Of a stretch of DNA of 64,000 nt, positions 1 to 19,275 are shown in pieces. The stretch is from Ianthella basta (taxonomy: Eukaryota; Porifera; Demospongiae; Verongiida; Ianthellidae), in the NCBI GenBank assembly GCA_964019415.1, contig OZ025873.1, forward strand, positions 3,448,776 to 3,512,775. The letters run 5' to 3'. Each line of letters begins with the position of its first letter. Positions within the stretch are counted from its first letter, which is position 1. The notes beneath the pieces are model-generated. The model saw only the letters and a list, made by a program, of their open reading frames with translations. It ran no database searches and had not been told where the DNA came from. A program made the translations under genes and the position numbers.

Positions 1-100
1 ACCTCTTTGAGTGAGTGTGCTCCAAATGGGTGCACCAAGGTGTGAGTGCTGGTGTGTCTGCTGGCAGTCCTGTACATCCACTCTCCCTTCTTCCTTGTAG

Positions 101-6267
<6,167 letters not shown>

Positions 6268-6439
6268 TGATTACGACAAATCTGTTTGTGAGTATATTAT
6301 TAGTTTGATGTATAATGATGTGTACGAGCATGTGCAATTTATCTACACTTTACCGATAGTGTGTGTGTTTGTGAATCAAGGAACAGCTTTAGTTTCGTTC
6401 CTATCTGTTCAATTTTTGGCCTCCATTTTGTCGTCGCAA

Positions 6440-6990
6440 TCTCATTAGTTCGTGCCAGAAACCCACGCGCGAAACGAAACGTCACGCGTCATTTGACAAC
6501 ACGTCGTACGATTGTGTCGTGTGGGATTCAGTTGCGTTGTCGCTGTACATGTACGAGCCGAGCTCGAGGCGATGACTTCAGCTGAGCGGCAGTAGTGGGG
6601 GACTGTGGTAGCCGGAAAAGCTCAGACCGTACAACGGGAAGGAAGCTGTGGAGTGCTAGCACCGCTCAATAAAGCGGCTCGCAATCGGAGGGGATTGCGT
6701 ACGATTGTCTGCAAACTAAGGTACATGCTCCGTGGAGGGAACCCGAAGGACGGGCTTGACGGGCCGGACACAGTGACCGAGAGAGCGCACTGAGAACGTA
6801 AGTCGGGAGAAGCCATCGCTGGGTTACCCTATCGGTGTGGGGTTGGTGGATAATTTAGAGGTGTGTTTAGGTCTATACGACCGTTGCGCGTGCGAAAAGA
6901 GCATCGCCAATTCCAGCGTGCGGTTGGAAGACCTATGTGTCTACGTGTGCGCGTGGCGCGTGTATATGTCATTCAAGTAAGTGTGATCAT
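6440..6990 (+). promoter_or_regulatory. CpG-rich candidate promoter / non-coding first exon
   Basis: This stretch is much richer in CpG than its surroundings (GCGCGAAACG, CACGCGTCA and others). It contains a good donor, GAAC|GTAAGT, at 6798. It could be the promoter and a 5' UTR exon for the gene whose ATG is at 9900. No TATA box was found. The assignment is inference from composition and the donor alone. Confidence 0.3.
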
Positions 6991-7654
6991 ACTTATTAAC
7001 GAATAGTCTGAACTGTTAGCTGTATGAACTGGCGCTTTGAATTTGCTACACATGTCCTATGAAGGATGCGAAGCGAAACACTTTACTGTTGTCTATATAC
7101 TCCGGTTCAGTATACTAAATATACTAATTCCATAGCTTCTGCATGCTCAACAATCCTAGTTGGGCTGTCTGAAGCCTGTGGTTCCTGTAGGATTACTGTA
7201 CACACTGGACCCTTTCAGTCACACCAAAGAGTTGTATACCGTTCTGGTAACTGAAGCAATCACAACTTTACTAGATATTTTGAGCTCGGAGTTAACATCA
7301 ACTGCCTCCATGCACAGATGCATAGAACTTAATGGCAAGTCTGCCAGCACTCCTATGTTAAAGTTTGTGCTTAGAAAAATTGTGCAATCACTGCAGGAGT
7401 GTGCTGTGTCGGGTTAAGACCTATTGCTACTTGCATGGTGTACGGATGCAGCAGAAGCAATTGCGGGTACATTTATATTAGTACACATGCAGTGCCTAGC
7501 CAGTGTATGCTGTTTGAATCACTTCACAGAGTCTTTGGTTACTGCTCATACCTGGTGGAACTGCCCAGCCTGACCAGATTTTTTAGGGCCAGCCTTTCTT
7601 ATAATATAGCTAGCTAATTCCTGAGCTGTGCATGCATGTGGCCGTTACAGACAC

Positions 7655-7720
7655 TGTTTAGCTGCTGCTAAGTGTTTGACTTGGCTTGATCACCTTTAAA
7701 GTGCTTCACTGGGCCTGCAG
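7655..7720 (+). repeat. Short dispersed repeat with an intact TTAA site
   Basis: GACTTGGCTTGATCACCTTT followed by AAAGTGCTTCACTGGGCCTG matches the two flanks of the piggyBac-like element at 14142-14796, but without the insertion. It therefore represents an empty paralogous target site. Confidence 0.65.
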
Positions 7721-8258
7721 TGCTCGCTATTAAATGGGCTCAACCACAACAGATGCATGCATGCCTGCCATGTGTAAGTTATGGATATGTGCAGGCACAT
7801 TTGCTAGCACAAATAAGTCATCATGTTCTAAGTGAAGAGGTACATGGACAAGAAACAGTCCCTTGCTCTAACATCACAGTCGGCCAACCATGTAGCCTAC
7901 CTGTCCCTGATCACGTGTACACTATTACTGGAAGTACTGGCTAGCACCAAGCGCACATGCTTCTGGTGTTTTGCTTGTCTGGCAGTATGCAGCACTGCCA
8001 TGTGCATTGGCTTGGAATGTACATGTACAAGGCAGGCATGTACACTCAACCACAGCAATGCAGTACGACTCCAGTGTGGTAGGAAGTCAGATTTATACGT
8101 GTAGTTGAATGTGGATGGCTGTGTGTCACTGTTTACTTCAATTTCAGGGTGTGCCGATTTAGTCCACAGGTATGCTTGCTATGTGCCTAATATGGCTAAA
8201 GGTCAAATTGCATATACATGAACTGTACATGCTTGGAGAGTATGCAACTTGTGCATGC

Positions 8259-8475
<217 letters not shown>

Positions 8476-9413
8476 GCATACATGCATGTGTACGTAAGCT
8501 TGTGTATGTGTGACTGTATTGTAAACCAATGATGTATGTGCATATGTGTGCATTTTTGTACATATGTGTGCCCACTACTTTGTGAATAGTTCACTGTATA
8601 ATTCACTGTCAATAGCTATTACCGTCTATCTTCACAATTAACCTATTCTACGCACAGTATGTACTAGCTCTGCCAATGCACTCTTAATTGATATTACATT
8701 GCCTGCGGTGTTGGGCAACTTGGTGATAGTTGTAGGCTAATTGATTTGACTTTCGAGTAAATGAATCAATCTCCACATAAAATTATGATGCACAAGAAAG
8801 GAGTGTAGAGTCCATGTGACGTACACCTAGGAGACAAAGAATGTTGGTTAAAATTTCTAGTTGCTATATTTGCAAACATTGGTTTGAGTGCCACCTGTGT
8901 GGCTGCTTCCAGTGCCACATTTGTATAGCTTTTTGGAATGTGCACGCATGCCTAATACATACAGTACTGGTTTAGTGCTGGATGCTGTGCGTACTGGACA
9001 CCACTGAGTGTATGCTAACTGCAGCTAAGCATACTGTATAGCATTGTGCACACATGTAACCTGTAGTGCAAAGGACACAATCTGTTGCTTATACATATAT
9101 ACATATATCATACATATAATGTAGATGAGATAGGGGCAGGTGCTGCATGTATTAATTTCATACAATATTGTGCTAGGCTATGCACCCTCACGAGGACACG
9201 AGGTCCTATACATTATACAACTGCTGTTTGTGGGTGCAGTCATGGCATGTACTCCCCTACCGTGAAAACAAATTTGCTCTTTACACTGTATGCAAGTTAG
9301 TAAAGAGGACACCATTCACTGTGGGTAGTGGGGGTGTAGGTGTACATTTGTGCATGCATGTGTGTATATGTGCCACACCACATGCCATGTGTATGATAGA
9401 ACATTCATGAGTA

Positions 9414-9588
9414 CAGTGGAACCTATGTAAAATGGTCACTATGTTGGCAACCACCTCTCTAAAACAGCCAGCACTCCCTGGCCCCAAATTGCACTAAAAC
9501 ATGAAACCTACCTCTGTAGGGCAGCCACCTGTCTATAAAGGTCAGTCAGAACTGCCCACAGGTGCCTGTCTTAGACAGGTTTCGATGT
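9414..9588 (-). mobile_element. MITE, CAGTGGAACCTG family, copy 2
   Basis: Preceded by TA, starts CAGTGGAACCTATGTAAAAT and ends in a decayed GACAGGTTTCGATG. Internal blocks (AAACAGCCAGCACTCCCTGG, TATAAAGGTCAGTCAGAACT) match copies 1 and 4; the orientation is opposite to copy 1. Confidence 0.75.
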
Positions 9589-9899
9589 AGTGATGTTTTA
9601 GTAAACCTTACTGATGTCCCTGTAAAGTGTGCACACTATACCGGACAAAGCGGTCATATCGAATAGATATAACACTATTTTACCTTTTAAGTTGCATATA
9701 ATCTATGGCACTGCTATCATTGCAAATATTATACTGTCGTTGCTAAAACTTCTGTTTATCTCACTAACCACATGTTTGAGATACCATCATATATAAGTCT
9801 TCATTACTTTGTATATATTACTGACTGACATTGTAGGAGTACCACATTAAGGAGTCTGTTCATAAAGAGTGGCATTGATATTGTAGTGTGCAAGTAAAA

Positions 9900-12800
9900 A
9901 TGGATCATTTCAGAACAAGTAGGAGCAGAAAGGTATCAACCACTCCATCTACAAGCTCTAAAGGTTCCTTGCAAAAGAGGTTTAGTGGAAAACACAGGAA
10001 GGAGACAGCACAGTTAAAGCATTATACAGGCAGTAAGACAGCAAGTTCAGCTGCAGAGTCATTCCAGTCCTCAGCATCAGGGATTTTTGAGCCTACTGTT
10101 CTCCCAATCACCACCAACAGCTGGGGTCTGGTTCGTGTATACTCTGGCAGTCTAAGCCCTGGAACAGTGTACAAGACAGTGTTGGTCAATCCACAGACCA
10201 CAGCCAAAGATGTGGTTGCCATGGTGTGTAAGCGTCTCCCACGCCTCCCTAAGGGTGCTACTGCCAATGACTTCTCTCTACAAGAGGTATGCACATAATA
10301 ATATAATTAGTATGATAGTGCACTACATGTATACCATGTACATACTGTACCATGCTGATACGTAGCTTAACAATTATGCATGCACATTCTTCAGCTGTGC
10401 ATGCACACTTTAAAATGTCCTGTTTTACAATCCGCCTGAATACTTACATTTGAACTGCAGTTCAAGCTCAAGTCTAATTCTTTACTTCTGTAGATTATAG
10501 AGTTGCATGTTCTCTCTGTTACCTATAGATGCAGGAGAGCTCTCAGGGCTCATATTATCGTGTTCTCAGCAACTCTGAATGTCCTCTGATTACCCAGAGC
10601 AAGTGGGAGGATCCCTCTACTTGGAGCTTCAGGCTGTCATGGCGATCAAACTCGGTTGAAAAGGTTCAAACTAGAACAGCAATCAGCAAAATGGATTTAC
10701 AGATCAATGAGGTGAGCATTTGAGTAACTTTGAAGTTTGAGCAAGTGCACCCACGTGCATGGCACTGTATCAGAAGCGGAAAGAGAGAGGCACGCATATG
10801 CACATACACTGCATGCATGGGCAGTAGAGCATAATGTGTGAATGCAACCTAAGCATGGGTCAAGTGAAAGGAATGCCTGTGGGCAATTGATCCAATTATA
10901 GAGTCATGTTGCAAACACCTGTATCTATATCTCTACAGATGTACAGGAAGTGTGGTGTGGGGGTAGCTGCAAGGGGTGTAAGGTGTATGTGAAACCAGAG
11001 TCTATTGAACTCTTTAAAAGCCCTTTCGTCTGCTGCTGAAACTGGGGTAGGTTCTGAAAAAGGTAATACTGTATATAAAAGAAATTGGCACTACACAGCT
11101 CTAACAACCAACCAGATCAGTAGCTCAGTTCATTAGGCCATGATTGGTAGTATACTTACATCTTGATCACCATATGCCAATGTACTGTTCTGGAAAGATA
11201 AAGGCTATATAGCCTAAACCTTTAGATCAACCTTGATTGTGTAATAGACTATACAGTGGAACCCCACCTTGTGGACACCCCTGAAAAGCGGGCACCTCGA
11301 TTATGCGGACAATTTCCCAAGTCCCAACGATTGGCCCTATTCTACCTGTATAAACTTCCCTCTGAAATGCAGACACCCCATTATTCTGTATTGTGGACAG
11401 CACCCTGTGCACAGCCCTATACAACTCTGTATAAACCTCGCCCGATAATCCGGACATTTCGATCAGCTGCCAGAAAATGGCCGCTCCCTGATTTGCACCG
11501 CTACCTCTGACAAGTGACAGGAACAGCACAGAAGTTGATGAGTGCCGTAAATTGTCTCTACTAAGCGTTTTGAAAGTGTCTATAACATGGGGTAGTTCAG
11601 CACGAACAGCTACCCATTAGAATCGTCTTCAGAAATGGTGCGTGAGTCGAGTACTCGAGCGAACAACCTCTACCTTTACAAATTAGTCTTATTCTGATAT
11701 TTTTCAGGCATAGTAGATGATTGTTTTAACATATGGGCATATAAGCCGTACCTCTGAAATGCGGACACCCTTATATTCAGGACACTTCTCTTGTTCCGAA
11801 GGGTGTCCGCATTCTAGGGGGTCCACTGTATATCCTCTAGGTAGCTGCCCTATAGATATGACATGTAGTGAAATACGCCTCATATACATACATATATCTC
11901 ACACTGGTGTATGCCATGCTCCGGCAACTTTATGCTGGACAGTGGTAATTTAAGGATGTAGACCTGAACATGCAGTACGTGGATCTCTTTGCAAGGCAGC
12001 GCATGCCTGCCAAGAACTGTCCATGGTGGCAATCTAAGTACTCGTGTATAATTGTGTGTCGGCTTCAAACTCTGATAATGAATTTGACAAGTAGTGTCAA
12101 TTATGATACGTATGACCATGAGGCACCAAAAAGTGGTTGCAGTACACAGATATCTGGTAGGTAACTGGCCATGGCATGCATATCATCAAGAGTAGGTGCT
12201 GAGTACATACAGACTGGCAGATCAGGTAATAGTATTCATTCATTACATCAGAATATTAAGTAGCATAACCATGCCCACGTGTGACATGTTGCTGCGTCAT
12301 TTTAGAAAAATGCTGTTATGGGTGGGTATACGTGGTTGCACGCTCTCATCTCTTATCTACTCTGTCACATATCTTGTATGGCCATATGATGACCTCTGAA
12401 ATATATGAGTGACATAAGCACAATGACATCTTTGATCCCATAGCAACCTGTCACAGGTACAAGGTATGACATTTTTGCATACATAAAACCATGTTGTGGC
12501 ATCTGTAGATGGTATGCCTGAAAGTCAGACATTGAAGTCATACAAACCCTTCACTTTGTTCTGTGGAATTGAACTGATTGTGATATAGCCACATATTCCT
12601 AACCAGAGAATTTGGTGCATGTAACTGTGGCACATCGTATTCATACATGCATATTTGCTGACAATGTAGCCCCAACTGTGCATAACTACTGTATACATAT
12701 ATTATACAGTACGTATGCTACACAAAGATCCCAATATACCACAGAACTCAAGAACTGTGATAGTTTCTTACGTAACTATATTCATGGATTGCCAAACATG

Positions 12801-15800
12801 CATGTACAGTATGTATGAAAGATAACGTTTGAAACTACACATGGTAAGGAAAGAAGGGGGGAAGGGAAAAATGGCAGTGAACCGGACCAGCACCGGCAAC
12901 CTCCAGATCTTTGGCCGACCCTTTAGCAGCCGGGTCACTGGTCACCGCCAACAGCCACTGATCCATTCTCTCCTTATATGCCAATGTGGGTGGGCTCTAT
13001 TCAGAGCCTCCTTTGAAACTCCCACACCGGGCACTGACTAATCAGTGACACTCGGAAATGCTAATTAAGATAGTCTATGTACCATGGTGACACAAATGAA
13101 AGATAACGTTTGAAACTACACTAGCATGCCCCAGGTGGCCACTGTGAACAATGTTGCTGTTGTAATCTGCACATGCCCCACCTGGGTCATGTATCTATAG
13201 CTCTAGTCAGACAGATGTGAAACTAAAGTATTCTACTTCCTCTGGTTCAGCACTTTGAGAAGTCAATGTCCCCACCTGAAGATCTTAATCCAGACAATAC
13301 CCCATGGTGAGCCGCTGAAGTGATGAGAGATAGGCAGTGTGTGTCTGACCTGCTAGGCATATACATATACATAAGAGTGCAGTGCACACACTTGTGTAAG
13401 ACTTACATCAAATTATACTCACTACCATGTGGCAGTGATCAATGAATATAATATAATATATATCCTGCAATGTACATGCATGTTGTACGTATGTCTGGTA
13501 TGCATGCAGTTCTCAATATGCTATATAGCATTGATGTACGTACCCAAGGGTAGTATCTGTGTACAATGAACTGTGTATATTAAGGTACATTCCATTAGTA
13601 GAATTGTTGCTTATGATGGAGTATCTGTGAGCCCCCCCCCCCCCCCCCCCCCCCCCCCATTGGGGTGAATGAATGTGATGATGATAATTGATATTGTTGT
13701 TATAGTGTTTCATAAATATGAAGTTCTTCTAGCCAAGGGACCATATAATTATGGCTTTGAATAAAGGGATAGCCAACTCAGTAAACACTATGAAGCTCCT
13801 ACTCTTTCTCCATGCTTGGTGGAACCTCCCAGGCTGCCCAGGCAATCGCCTGACCAGATTTGTAGGTCTGTACCATGCTTTTCTATGGCTATATTATAGG
13901 AGCTTCTTGGCCTGTGCAATTTGCCATCTAGGTAACTATATATAAAGCCAATCACTCATGTTTCTTCAGTACTGTAACTGATCAATGAAGACCTTCGCAG
14001 TCGAAACGTATTACATTGATTTCCATCTATTTTCTCTGCTATGTGTTGCTCAATGATTCCCCTGTCCTTTCAATGCCGTAGCAATGAGCCTCTACCAAAT
14101 TATTAGGTAGTATTGTTCTGACTTGGCCTGACCACCTTTAACCCTTTAGCGCCCAATGACACCTTTAGGTGTCATAAAACGCAATGTCGTTAAGGCCCAT
14201 TGACACCTAAAAGTGTCATAACTAAAGAGGCCTAAAAAACGTCGCTGCTTCAGTGGTTACAAGTCTTCTACCCAAGCAACTGTTTTCCAAGGACATGTAC
14301 CAGTAGAAAAAGCTTCTCTCAGCGAGCGTACCTTGTCTTCTGGTTGCACAAGCTGCGTGCAAGCAATTGCTTTAGTTCGAGCGACATTACGCCGTGTCCC
14401 TTCTCGTTCGTAGTTAAAGCCAAAGAACGCGCGCTGTGTAACGAAATGGTGAAGTACGGGCTCTACATCTTCCTGTGATACTGCGCCAACAATTCGCTTA
14501 CATACGTACTTACATCATCACGTTTCATGGCCGAGAAAAAGCTTGAAGAGTAGGCGTGCGACGTCTTCCTCAATGGCACCACGCACTCGTGCGAAGTGTC
14601 TGGATTTGGTCCAACTACACTGTCAAACGTCATGCAGTATATCACTCTACACTACCTTTCTCCTTATGTCACTGTTTGGGCGAAGGAATGACCAGAAAGC
14701 CTGAAAATTTAGTGCACAAAATCTTCGTGTGCGCAGCCATTTTTAAACTCAGGTATTTAGAGTATGGCGCGAATTTTAAACTTGAGCACTATAGGGTTAA
14801 AGTGCTTCCTCTGGGCCTGTTCTCTCATACCCCACTGTAATCATAGCCATGATGAATCTGAATTCAATTGTAGTAAGTATGACAATGAGACACTTCCATT
14901 TTCATTCAGTGGGCGACCAATCACTGTCAGTGGCCACTCAAGAGGCAGCCTGGTTCCACCACAGGTATGCACGTGTGCATGTGTGTGTCTCCAACACTTT
15001 GACAAATAAACAATGGTTCTAATACACTTACAGCATAGTCAAATATACTGACAAATGCATAATTCACCTGCTGCTTCTTCCATGTCCACAGGGACTTTCT
15101 CAAGAGCAACAACAATGGTACATTGAGATCTCCCAGAGGGTAAGAAGCACTGAGTACCAAACCCCTCCAGTTGGCAACTGTAAGCTACAAATCCAGGGGG
15201 ATGAGGAGAAGAAGGAGGAGGAGGAGGAGGATGAAAAGAAGCAGGAGGAGGTGGAATGGGATGAGGAAGTGATCATCATTGACATGCAAGAGGAAGAAGA
15301 AGAGGGGAGACCTATATACCAAATCCTTCCTTCTTCACTTGAAGAAGAAGACTCCCAAGCAAACAATCTGGATTTGAGCTTTGAAAAGGACACTCAGCAG
15401 CTTGCCAAGGGTGGCAAAAGCAGCTCACCTTCTAGAATTATTGCTGGTCCCAATTTCAATTTATCCCATGCAAATTGGAATGGATTGGGAGACTCTCAGG
15501 AAGCTGGAGGGCACAAACCTACCAGTGCTCACAGGAGCATATCAGTCAAATCCAGTCACACAACAGTGGATTCTGCAAATTTGGCTAATGAATCTGCAAA
15601 CTGCCTGCCATCAACACCCTATTCCTCTGCTTCTCTCAGCAAAACAGATGAAGTGCAAGAAGAGAACAATACACCACCCAAACCATCATCTGCTGAGCAA
15701 CAGCTGTCCTCTCATCCCTTTGTTGGTCGGGGCTTGAAGACCTGCGTCTCATGTCCCTCACTGCAAGAGAGGTGGCAGGTTTTGGGGGCTGAGATTTCGG

Positions 15801-18800
15801 CTGCATTGCAGACAGGAATGTCTGGTGTGATGCAGCGGGTCATTCATGAGGGGCGTCACCGATCTAGAAAGGCACTGGTTCTCCCACGTCGCTCACATAG
15901 CATGAGCAGTTACTCAAGGAAGGAGTGGCAGCAGAGGAGCCATGTGTGGCCGCTGCATGTGCCAGGCCGCCATCCAGTTATACTTGAAGATGAGGCAAGT
16001 GATGAGGAGGTAGGAGTGATCAAGCCATCTGGTGAATTAACTGGCAAGACTGGTGGACCAGCATCTTGGCGTGAGATTGATGGAGAAGATGCTGAAGATG
16101 ATGCTAATGCTGAAGGCTACCTTGACAGAGGCAAGGCTGTTGTAGCTGTCACAGAGGCTGAAGCCGATTGGCTTGAAATCACAGACTGTGAGAAGGAAAG
16201 ACCAAATGATGAATCCACAAATGATGCAATATGGCTGGAAGACTCAATGTTCAGCTGGTCTGCTCATGATGCATTGTCTGGCTCTAGTTGCAGAACAAGC
16301 TCTGACATCCCCCTCAGCACTGATGAAGGAATCTCCTCCCCTAGCCCTCTACTAAGCTCTAAATCTTCCACAGCATGTGGCTGGCAGGAGAGAATGGAGA
16401 GCAAGCAGGAATCAAGGGAGTCTATTGAGTTTGAGGAAGAAGTGGTAAATGTTTCTTTTTTGGATAACAGCAGTGAGAGCAGTGGCTCATCCAGTGGGAG
16501 GTCTAGTCCGTACATTAATGATCATCACCATGGCAACGCTCGTGATAGTCATAAGACCATTGATAGTAGGAATGGGAAAGTAGATGGCCGGCTATTGACG
16601 GAAGGTGAAGACTGTGTTAAGCGAAACAACCAAGGAACTACAAAAACAACACTGGTTGATGGCAAGGACAATGATTACTTCATGGAGAGTAACACGCTAA
16701 TGAACTATGGCAATGATGGGAGTGAATCACAAGTAGTGCCTTTTGTGCGTGATGTCTGCACATGTCTGGATACTCACCAAGGGCAGGATGTTAAGCCAGA
16801 GGACAGGATGGAGCAGGAATCGCTGCAGTATCCCTTCTGCCAGCAAGTGTCAAAGGAAATGGTGCACTACTCCAGTAAGGAGGGAGCAGTACTAGAAGAG
16901 GAGAAGGAGGAGCTCAAGGGTGTCGAAGAGCAAGATACCCAGGGGGAAAGTGACTCTTCATTTCCTGATTGGAAATTGGCAGGCAAGAAGGTAGATCTAG
17001 ACTGTCACACTACAGAAGTCTCAATAGAAGAGCACCATGGATGCACAAGCAGTCCTTCCCGACAGGCACATGCACTGAGTGAACTCACTACTGTTGAAAC
17101 AATGGTGTTAGCACCAGAAGATGCCGAACGCATAGATAGGCAGATGACCAGTATAGAGGACAACGTCTTGCGTGACACTTCTCTTGCACCAAGACTGAAT
17201 GGTCAGAGCTCATTGCAATGCATCAACATTGAAGCAGCTGGTTCTGCAAATGGTAATGAAGGAGCAGGGCTATCCCACACCCCACAAGCTGAGAAGGAAC
17301 CGAAATCACATGACACCCTAAAACCAAAGCTGGAGCCAGTTCGCTTCTCTTCTCCCAATTCGCTCAACCTGCCTCTGAGCAAGCGGGACTTGGATGTGGA
17401 CTCAGACTTCCTTTTATGGGATGGGAGTGACACTGGGTTCATCGATGATGATGATGACTTACTCTCTTCAACTGCCATCTCCTTAGGCTCCCAGCAGAAG
17501 TCACCAACTACGCCACCTGCAATGGCATCACCAATTACACCCACTGGCAGTATGGGGTTGTTATTTTCTGAAGGTTTTGAGCAATATGATGAGGAGACAC
17601 TGCTATCAGAGGTAGGAGTTATTCACCCTGCTTCGGGGACAGACCATTGTTGGGAGGAAGAGGATGAAGGAGGACAAATTGCAACTGCATGCAGTGAAAA
17701 CTGCAGAAATGAAAGCGAGGGAGCAATCAGTCCAGAAGATGTATCACTAGAAAATCTTCTGCCTCCAGAGATGGTGGAAATGTCCTTAGCTGAGTCACAA
17801 AGTGCACATATTCATGCAGGGAATAGATCTGGAATGGGTTTTCTTTCCTCACTGGTAGAGGAACAGATGGCTCTCTCTGACCTCTATGTTATCAGGGAAG
17901 ACCCTTTTATGGAGGATATTGAAGAAAGGGAGTACCTTGCCCTACATCAGAACCTGTGGGAGACATTGGAGGGAGAAGAAGAGGATGTGGAAGTACGAGG
18001 GAGAGAGGATGAGGTAATGATGTGGGTAAATGTAATAGTGCTTTGAGGGCTTTGGCATGCTTTATGTACTCAATGTAGCTTGCTAGATTACAGGAATGGT
18101 TGATGTGTACTGTGTAGGTACTGACTGGTGTGGATTAGGTGGAGCTGACATTTCATTTGTTTTAGCTGCTGTTAGAAGTTAATATTGAAACATACACCAT
18201 GGTGACACCTTACCATTGCCAATATTTTAGGCTGTAATATTTATTATTCATTTTTGTCTAGGGTTCTTTCTGGAATGGTCGAAGCATTGCTATAGAGGAT
18301 AGCCAATCCACAACCGGCAGAGGTCTTGTGCACTGGAGAGATAATCAGGAGTCTCTTCAACGTTTGAGCGACTTTCTCAAAATTCCCCCTCACCTGCTAG
18401 CTGTGGAAATGCCATGGATCAATGATCCAATGGAGTCAGTGCGAGCATCAGTCAACAACACTATCAACATGAATGGAGGGAGTAATGATGCTGAAGATGG
18501 TGATTGCTCATTAATGGATGACAAGGAAAGCATGGATGATGCATTGGAGGAGGCTATGGCAATGGAGTTAGACTTTGAGCAATCATTGCCAGAGGATAAC
18601 TCACTTTCATCCAATTTTCCAAGAAAAGAGTTTGGAAGTGAAGATGTCCACGTCCACGGGGAGGAAGTCTCCTGCCCAATAGAACATCCATTGCAAACAG
18701 TACCAGATGACAGTTTCACTTACTCCAATGATCTGCAATCTGATTTGGAGCTAAGACAGGGAAAAGCTTCTCATGACCACATGCTCAATGATAAGGGTAC

Positions 18801-19275
18801 ACTAGAGCTGATGCAGTCAGCAAGCTTGGAGGAGCCCAAGATGTGCACAGAGTCATCTAATGCATTTACTGCTGCTCCGCCGTCTGACTGGGAACTGGTC
18901 ACTCCACAGGCATGCCACATGTTACCTCAGCCACAGGCCAAAACCAACACTTCGCCCACCTTAAGTGACTCAGTGCTGGCTCATGCGGTGAGGCCCATAG
19001 TCAGGGATGACACCCTGTGGGATGTCAGCGTATCTGCGATCAAGAGAAAGCTAATGCAGTCCATTGGATCAGACCAATCCTCCCCCTCCCCCTGCCCTCC
19101 CCCTGTGATCCCTTACAGGACACCACCCACCACAGTGGATACAAGCACATGTGGGTTGGAGCAGAAGAGAAGCTGTCTTAAGCCAGCACACATCCAGAGC
19201 TTGGATGGAGGAGAGTGCTGTGAGTTGACTATGCACTTGTGTTATAGGCATAATGAGGATATACATATTATATAA
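9900..19275 (+). CDS. Ras-association-like domain protein with a long acidic tail
   Basis: Predicted exons: 9900-10286, 10529-10711, 13251-13306, 14910-14964, 15092-18013 and 18262-19275; phases are 0, 0, 2, 0, 0 and the total is about 1,538 residues. ATG 9900 is the first Met of an exon preceded by stops or an acceptor; a non-coding upstream exon is possible. After a basic Ser/Thr-rich leader, residues about 78-170 (WGLVRVYSGS ... TAKDVVAMVCKRL ... SYYRVLSNSECPL) resemble an RA (ubiquitin-like) domain, which binds Ras/Rap GTP. The rest is disordered-looking: poly-Glu near 15190-15300, many Ser/Asp/Glu clusters, DDDDD, and a short C-terminal conserved-looking block (GRGLVHWRDNQESLQRLSDF). The 2.9-kb exon is unusually long for this window. 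No catalytic domain is visible. A donor-like GTGAGT at about 19220 could extend the gene. The RA call is moderate; the specific family is not recognised. Confidence 0.7.
11254..11828 (+). mobile_element. Pogo/Tigger-like non-autonomous DNA element, 575 bp
   Basis: It begins TA-CAGTGGAACCCCACCTTG and ends GGGGTCCACTG-TA, so it has inverted termini and a TA target duplication. Repeated motifs GCGGACA and TGCGGACACC occur internally. There is no transposase ORF. It lies in the intron 10712-13250 of the RA-domain gene. Apart from this element and the next foldback element, that intron shows nothing recognisable. Confidence 0.8.
12817..13121 (+). mobile_element. Foldback-family element, partial copy
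   Basis: GAAAGATAACGTTTGAAACT occurs at both 12817 and 13098 in direct orientation. The intervening sequence (GGCCGACCCTTTAGCAGC, CACTGATCCATTCTCTCCTT) matches the left half of the element at 24261-24700. This looks like one arm plus part of another. Confidence 0.65.
13632..13658 (+). repeat. Poly-C run of 27
   Basis: An uninterrupted C tract in the intron between 13306 and 14910. Its length is likely to vary between individuals and in sequencing. Confidence 0.9.
13935..14100 (+). mobile_element. Solo terminal fragment of a Penelope-like element
   Basis: About 130 bp (from TATAAAGCCAATCACTCATG to TTTTCTCTGCTATG) is the reverse complement of 45560-45690, which precedes PLE reverse transcriptase sequence. 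The tail at 14065-14100 (GCCGTAGCAATGAGCCTCTA) also matches 43205-43235. No coding sequence is attached. Confidence 0.7.
13974..14015 (+). ncRNA. Hammerhead ribozyme motif with disrupted core
   Basis: CTGATCAATGAAGACC, loop TTCGC, AGTC, then GAAACGTA. Compared with the intact relative at 45601-45643, the core CTGATGA carries a 4-base insertion (CTGAT-CAAT-GA). Conserved GAAA and the palindromic ACGT stem III remain. Probably inactive. Confidence 0.6.
14142..14796 (+). mobile_element. PiggyBac-like non-autonomous element, TTAA target
   Basis: Flanked on both sides by TTAA (14138-14141, 14797-14800). It starts CCCTTTAGCGCCCAATGACA and ends GAGCACTATAGGG, so the termini are imperfect inverted repeats opening with CCC. 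Two subterminal hairpins (GACACCTTTAGGTGTC, then GACACCTAAAAGTGTC) sit near the left end. There is no transposase ORF. The empty site is seen at 7655-7720. Confidence 0.8.
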
